Shown here: one piece after another, positions 61,278 through 64,000 of the stretch
Layout: the number at the start of each line of letters is the position of its first letter
How positions within the stretch are numbered: position 1 is the first letter of the stretch
NCBI RefSeq assembly: GCF_003797125.1
Contig: NZ_RKKE01000010.1
Location: 18,689-82,688, forward strand
From: Shewanella frigidimarina
GTDB lineage: Bacteria; Pseudomonadota; Gammaproteobacteria; Enterobacterales; Shewanellaceae
Reading direction: 5' to 3'
DNA length: 64,000 nt
The notes under the pieces: generated by a model
Databases searched by the model: none
Told to the model about the DNA's origin: nothing
What the model saw: the letters and a program-made list of their open reading frames with translations, nothing else
Position numbers and translations under genes: made by a program

Positions 61278-61534
61278 TGAATCAAAGCGTGATATTTACC
61301 GATCAAGTCTATCCCGAAACCAATCAAGTGAAGTTTATTGCTCAGCAACAAGGCGTAAATATCAACTGTTATGCCAGTTTCTCGGTCATCAGTGAGCTTT
61401 GCGACAAGCAAGTTGTCAGTGGAAGTAATGCCGTGTGTTTATTTGAGCAATGTCGTTTTGATCTTGAAGACCAGGCAGAAGCATTGATCGAACAAGAAGC
61501 TTTTAATGACAGTGGTGACATTATACTAGCTTAA
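61277..61534 (+). CDS. DUF1488-family protein
   Basis: The 85-residue protein resembles the DUF1488 family, which includes E. coli YrdB next to aroE. The function is unknown. It is acidic, with FTDQVYPETNQVKFIAQQQG at the N-terminus and EALIEQEAFNDSGDIILA at the end. Translation is coupled to aroE through TAATG. Its stop overlaps the convergent GGDEF gene by 4 bp. Confidence 0.85.
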   Translation: MNQSVIFTDQVYPETNQVKFIAQQQGVNINCYASFSVISELCDKQVVSGSNAVCLFEQCRFDLEDQAEALIEQEAFNDSGDIILA

Positions 61535-62796
61535 GGCTGAGCCAGTTGTTTCTTCAGTCGCTTTTGGCTATACATATTATTATCTGCCTGTTTAAACGCG
61601 TTAGCCCAATCTTGATCATACTGAGCAAATCCGTAGCTAAAATGAATTGCGGGGCTTAACAGCGCTAGGTCATGCTGCAATTGTATTACTTGCTGCTCTA
61701 AGACATCGATGGGGCCACGGCATAATGCAATAAATTCATCACCGCCATATCTCGCGACTAAAAAATGAGGATGCCACATTGATTTTAGTGATTGCGCAAA
61801 AGCCTTTAATGCATCGTCCCCGGCCTGATGTCCGTGCTGATCATTTAGCGGCTTTAAGTTATCCATATCCAAAATAATGATATAGCTTGCTAACTCTGGG
61901 TGATGTTGCCATTGCAGAATCGTTGCATCAAATTTTTTGCGATTATACAGCTCGGTTAAGCCGTCATAATCAGCCAAAATCTCAATTTTTTTAGACTTTT
62001 GGTACAGTGAAATCGCGTTTGCGGCTTCTGATGTAAGAATATTAACCAGATTTATATCATAGTCACCAAAGGCTTCCATCTTGCTACTGTCTAAATTCAT
62101 CATTCCGTAAAGCTCTCCGTCAATACGGATAGGGCTAGACAAGGTGGAACAAATGGGTTTTATTGACGCATGTAAAAGTGCATGTTGGTCATCGTTAGTG
62201 AGGGTACTTTTAGCATTGATGTTTTTCATATTGTTAATAACAACAGCTTTATCACAACGGCCATGAGTCTTTCTGAATTGAAAAGTCTCCTCAAGAGTAA
62301 AATTTATTTTTCGAAGTGCCTTTATATCCAAGCCCACTACCGACTCAAATTGTAGTCTTTTAGTTTTTTTATCAACCAGAATAATACTGCCCATTTCAGC
62401 ATCATCTATAGCACTTACCGCTTTTTGTAATAGGGCGTCTAAAAAAGCATTTTCAGAATCATATTGACTAGATAAATTCACCAACTCAAAAGTGGTATCG
62501 TTAATGTGGATCACATGCTCTAAATGTTGCCAAAGCCGCAAAATATTTTGTTTGTGTATGTAATACGTAATGCCATAACTCAAAGCATAAACACTGCAAA
62601 TAAGTATTAGATATAAATAGGGAATTGAATTCTCGGGTATGGCGAATGTGAAAATGAGGACGAACAATAATAAAGGCACAGCAAGTAGCAGTAGGTGACT
62701 CTTAACGTTGACATAGGCAATGTGTTTATTGTTAATGCTACCTTTAGTTTGCACGGTTATCATCCTTGGTAAAAAATCGGTAATACTGTTTAGCAT
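61531..62796 (-). CDS. Membrane GAF-GGDEF diguanylate cyclase
   Basis: The 421-residue protein has two N-terminal transmembrane helices (about 33-52 and 59-80), a GAF-like sensor (about 110-262, with MGSIILVDKKTKRLQF and IDGELYGMMNLDSS) and a C-terminal GGDEF domain. The active site is intact (GGDEF at 351-355, DYDGLTELYNRKKFD at 277-291, DMDNLKPLNDQHGH). The upstream inhibitory RxxD position reads HPHF, so product feedback control is probably missing. It should make c-di-GMP in response to a signal bound by GAF. Confidence 0.93.
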   Translation of the reverse strand: MLNSITDFLPRMITVQTKGSINNKHIAYVNVKSHLLLLAVPLLLFVLIFTFAIPENSIPYLYLILICSVYALSYGITYYIHKQNILRLWQHLEHVIHINDTTFELVNLSSQYDSENAFLDALLQKAVSAIDDAEMGSIILVDKKTKRLQFESVVGLDIKALRKINFTLEETFQFRKTHGRCDKAVVINNMKNINAKSTLTNDDQHALLHASIKPICSTLSSPIRIDGELYGMMNLDSSKMEAFGDYDINLVNILTSEAANAISLYQKSKKIEILADYDGLTELYNRKKFDATILQWQHHPELASYIIILDMDNLKPLNDQHGHQAGDDALKAFAQSLKSMWHPHFLVARYGGDEFIALCRGPIDVLEQQVIQLQHDLALLSPAIHFSYGFAQYDQDWANAFKQADNNMYSQKRLKKQLAQP

Positions 62797-62989
62797 TAAA
62801 CATTGTAATAGTCGTGCCTCAGGTCAAACAATAAAAAATGCAGCCTAACTCAGATTGTCTGCACATATTTCAATAATGACAAAATAATACAACATACCTA
62901 AATCACTATTCATTATATAAAACCTTGTGAGTTTATCAGTGAATACTCTAGATGAATGTGTAAGATTATTTATTATGGAGTGGCGTTAG

Positions 62990-63024
62990 ATGAAATAGGC
63001 CAACATTATATTGGCCTATTTCAT
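62990..63024 (-). terminator. Terminator-like hairpin after yrdA
   Basis: 14-bp perfect stem (62990-63003 with 63011-63024), seven-base loop, 16 bp past the yrdA stop. The T-run after it is short, so termination may be partial. Nothing else is seen in the 243-bp gap to the GGDEF gene, which should contain the GGDEF promoter. Confidence 0.7.
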
Positions 63025-63039
63025 TTATGTTAAGCAATT

Positions 63040-63585
63040 CTACTGTTGCAAGTCGACCAAGTATTCATTTTTTAAACGGACATAATTATCCGCTGACTGT
63101 GGTAAAAATTCACGTTCGGCTTCAGTTAATGGCCTTACTTGTTTACATGGACTGCCAACATATAAATAACCACTCTGCAAAACTTTATTGGGAGGAACTA
63201 ATGAACCGGCTCCCACAATCACATCATCTTCTACTATTGCACCATCAAGTAAGATAGCACCCATACCGATAAGTACGCGATGACCAATCTTGCAGCCATG
63301 CAGCATAGCTTTGTGACCAATAGTGACATCATCACCAATAATCAATGGATGCCCATCAGGGTTTGCCGAAGACTTACGGCTTACATGTAATATGCTGCCG
63401 TCTTGCACGTTACTGCGTTTACCTATACGTATCTTATTTACGTCACCGCGCGCAGCAACTAATGGCCAAACACTCGCGTCATGGTCTAATTTAATGTCAC
63501 CAACCAGCACTGCAGACTCGTCAACATAGACGTTATCAGCTAAATTAGGGTGAATTCCTTGGTAAGTTCTTATATTAGTCGACAT
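63040..63585 (-). CDS. yrdA: Gamma-carbonic-anhydrase-like protein YrdA
   Basis: The 181-residue protein is a left-handed beta-helix made of hexapeptide repeats (VLVGDIKLDHDASVWPLV, IGDDVTIGHKAMLHGC, IGHRVLIGMGAILLDGA, VIVGAGSLVPP), as in the gamma-class carbonic anhydrase family and E. coli YrdA. The metal-ligand histidines of this family are represented by IGHKAMLHGCKIGH. The start is MSTNIRTYQGIHPNLA. It is divergent from the rRNA promoter region. The carbonic anhydrase activity is not assured. Confidence 0.92.
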   Translation of the reverse strand: MSTNIRTYQGIHPNLADNVYVDESAVLVGDIKLDHDASVWPLVAARGDVNKIRIGKRSNVQDGSILHVSRKSSANPDGHPLIIGDDVTIGHKAMLHGCKIGHRVLIGMGAILLDGAIVEDDVIVGAGSLVPPNKVLQSGYLYVGSPCKQVRPLTEAEREFLPQSADNYVRLKNEYLVDLQQ

Positions 63586-63696
63586 AACAATCCTTATAGA
63601 TTCATGGTTTGTGACAGTATAATGCTTAAAAACTAGCTGGTCAGGCTAAATTATCCGCAAACAAGCCATAAATAACAAATAACCTTAAAAAAGGCC

Positions 63697-63724
63697 TTGC
63701 GCAAAAACGTGTGGTGCCTATAAT
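63697..63724 (+). promoter_or_regulatory. Upstream strong promoter of the rRNA operon (P1-like)
   Basis: TTGCGC (-35) and TATAAT (-10) with a 16-bp spacer, preceded by an A/T-rich stretch (63661-63690) like an UP element. A GC-rich discriminator follows. Position and form fit the first of two tandem rRNA promoters. Confidence 0.75.
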
Positions 63725-63829
63725 GCGCATCCACTGACACGGCAGACAGCGTAAGCGGTTACCGAATCAGGTTGAATTAAGTGCTTCAAAACACAGAGTT
63801 CAAGGCGAAAAGAAAGTTTGAAAAAACAC

Positions 63830-63857
63830 TTGACGCCAACACGGGAAAGCGTAGAAT
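63830..63857 (+). promoter_or_regulatory. Second strong promoter of the rRNA operon (P2-like)
   Basis: TTGACG (63830-63835) and TAGAAT (63852-63857) with a 16-bp spacer. The downstream discriminator is GC-rich, as in stringently controlled rRNA promoters. It is 133 bp downstream of the first promoter, the spacing seen for tandem P1 and P2. Confidence 0.8.
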
Positions 63858-64000
63858 ACGCACCCCAAGCCAGCGACCTAGCGTCTTATGGTGATGTCTG
63901 AAAAATTGATATCAACGTTCTTTAACAATCTAAACAAGAAATCTGTGTGGACATTCACAGGTATTGAGTTATTCGAAATTGTCTTCTGTTCTTCGGAATG
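63858..64000 (+). other. Start of the rRNA operon leader with boxA antitermination site
   Basis: The leader contains a boxA element TTCTTTAACAAT (63918-63929), close to the E. coli rrn boxA (GCTCTTTAACAA), then a segment like the E. coli leader after it (AATCTGTGTGG). The 16S gene is not reached; it should begin a short distance beyond 64000. In the 415 bp from 63586 there is no protein gene. Confidence 0.88.

Noticed and set aside
1..64000. CRISPR arrays, insertion sequences, prophage, tRNA genes and riboswitches
   Set aside because: Looked for regularly spaced repeats, transposase-like frames, cloverleaf genes and known leader patterns on both strands and saw none. The region is core genome. 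A covariance-model scan would settle tRNAs and small RNAs.

Overview
The window is about 64 kb of a gammaproteobacterial chromosome around the replication origin. Gene content, gene order (mnmG-oriC-mioC, rpmH/dnaA-dnaN-recF-gyrB, glyQS-tag, tusA, fadBA-pepQ-trkH-hemG, def-fmt-rsmB-trkA, dprA-smg-tsaC-hemF-aroE, then an rRNA promoter) and protein sequences point to Shewanella, probably an AT-rich species. The species cannot be fixed from sequence alone. I see no insertion sequence, prophage, CRISPR array or tRNA gene. Most of the window is core genome.

Layout. 1-8.4 kb, minus strand: the start of glmU (cut by the window edge), then the complete F1Fo ATP synthase operon atpIBEFHAGDC. 8.6-13.0 kb, minus strand: parB, parA, rsmG and mnmG running away from oriC. 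13.0-13.45 kb: oriC, with an AT-rich unwinding region, DnaA boxes and dense GATC sites, followed by mioC. 14.2-17.9 kb: a formaldehyde-detoxification pair (frmA, fghA) with a divergent LysR regulator, and a DnaQ-like exonuclease, lying between oriC and the dnaA block. 17.9-28.3 kb: mnmE, yidC, yidD, rnpA and rpmH (minus) divergent from dnaA, dnaN, recF and gyrB (plus), separated by a control region rich in GATC and DnaA boxes.

28.4-41 kb: an HDOD protein, glyQS, tag, a 1060-residue beta-propeller/amidohydrolase fusion, a tusA-MOSC pair and the fadBA beta-oxidation operon. Three perfect parS sites lie at 33.27, 34.54 and 37.60 kb, about 20-24 kb from oriC on the side opposite parAB; one of them forms the core of a bidirectional terminator. 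41-52 kb: pepQ, yigZ, trkH and hemG (plus); a sulfane-sulfur-sensor-like ArsR regulator (minus); a second hemG-like flavodoxin (plus); and the operon def-fmt-rsmB-trkA-trkH2 (minus). TrkH and HemG are therefore each present twice in a roughly mirrored arrangement.

52-64 kb: a LysM protein, dprA (apparently with a non-AUG start), smg, a topoisomerase-type zinc-finger protein, tsaC and hemF, convergent with a truncated haemoglobin; two tandem exported amidohydrolase-family proteins, the second without the usual metal ligands; aroE with a DUF1488 gene; a GAF-GGDEF diguanylate cyclase; a gamma-carbonic-anhydrase-like protein; and two strong promoters plus a boxA leader of an rRNA operon whose 16S gene begins beyond the window.

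No single clearly new system stands out. The best leads are the parS cluster and its terminator-embedded member, the mirrored trkH/hemG locus around a thiol-type ArsR regulator, the active/degenerate amidohydrolase pair, the tusA-MOSC pair, and the non-AUG starts of dprA and yigZ.
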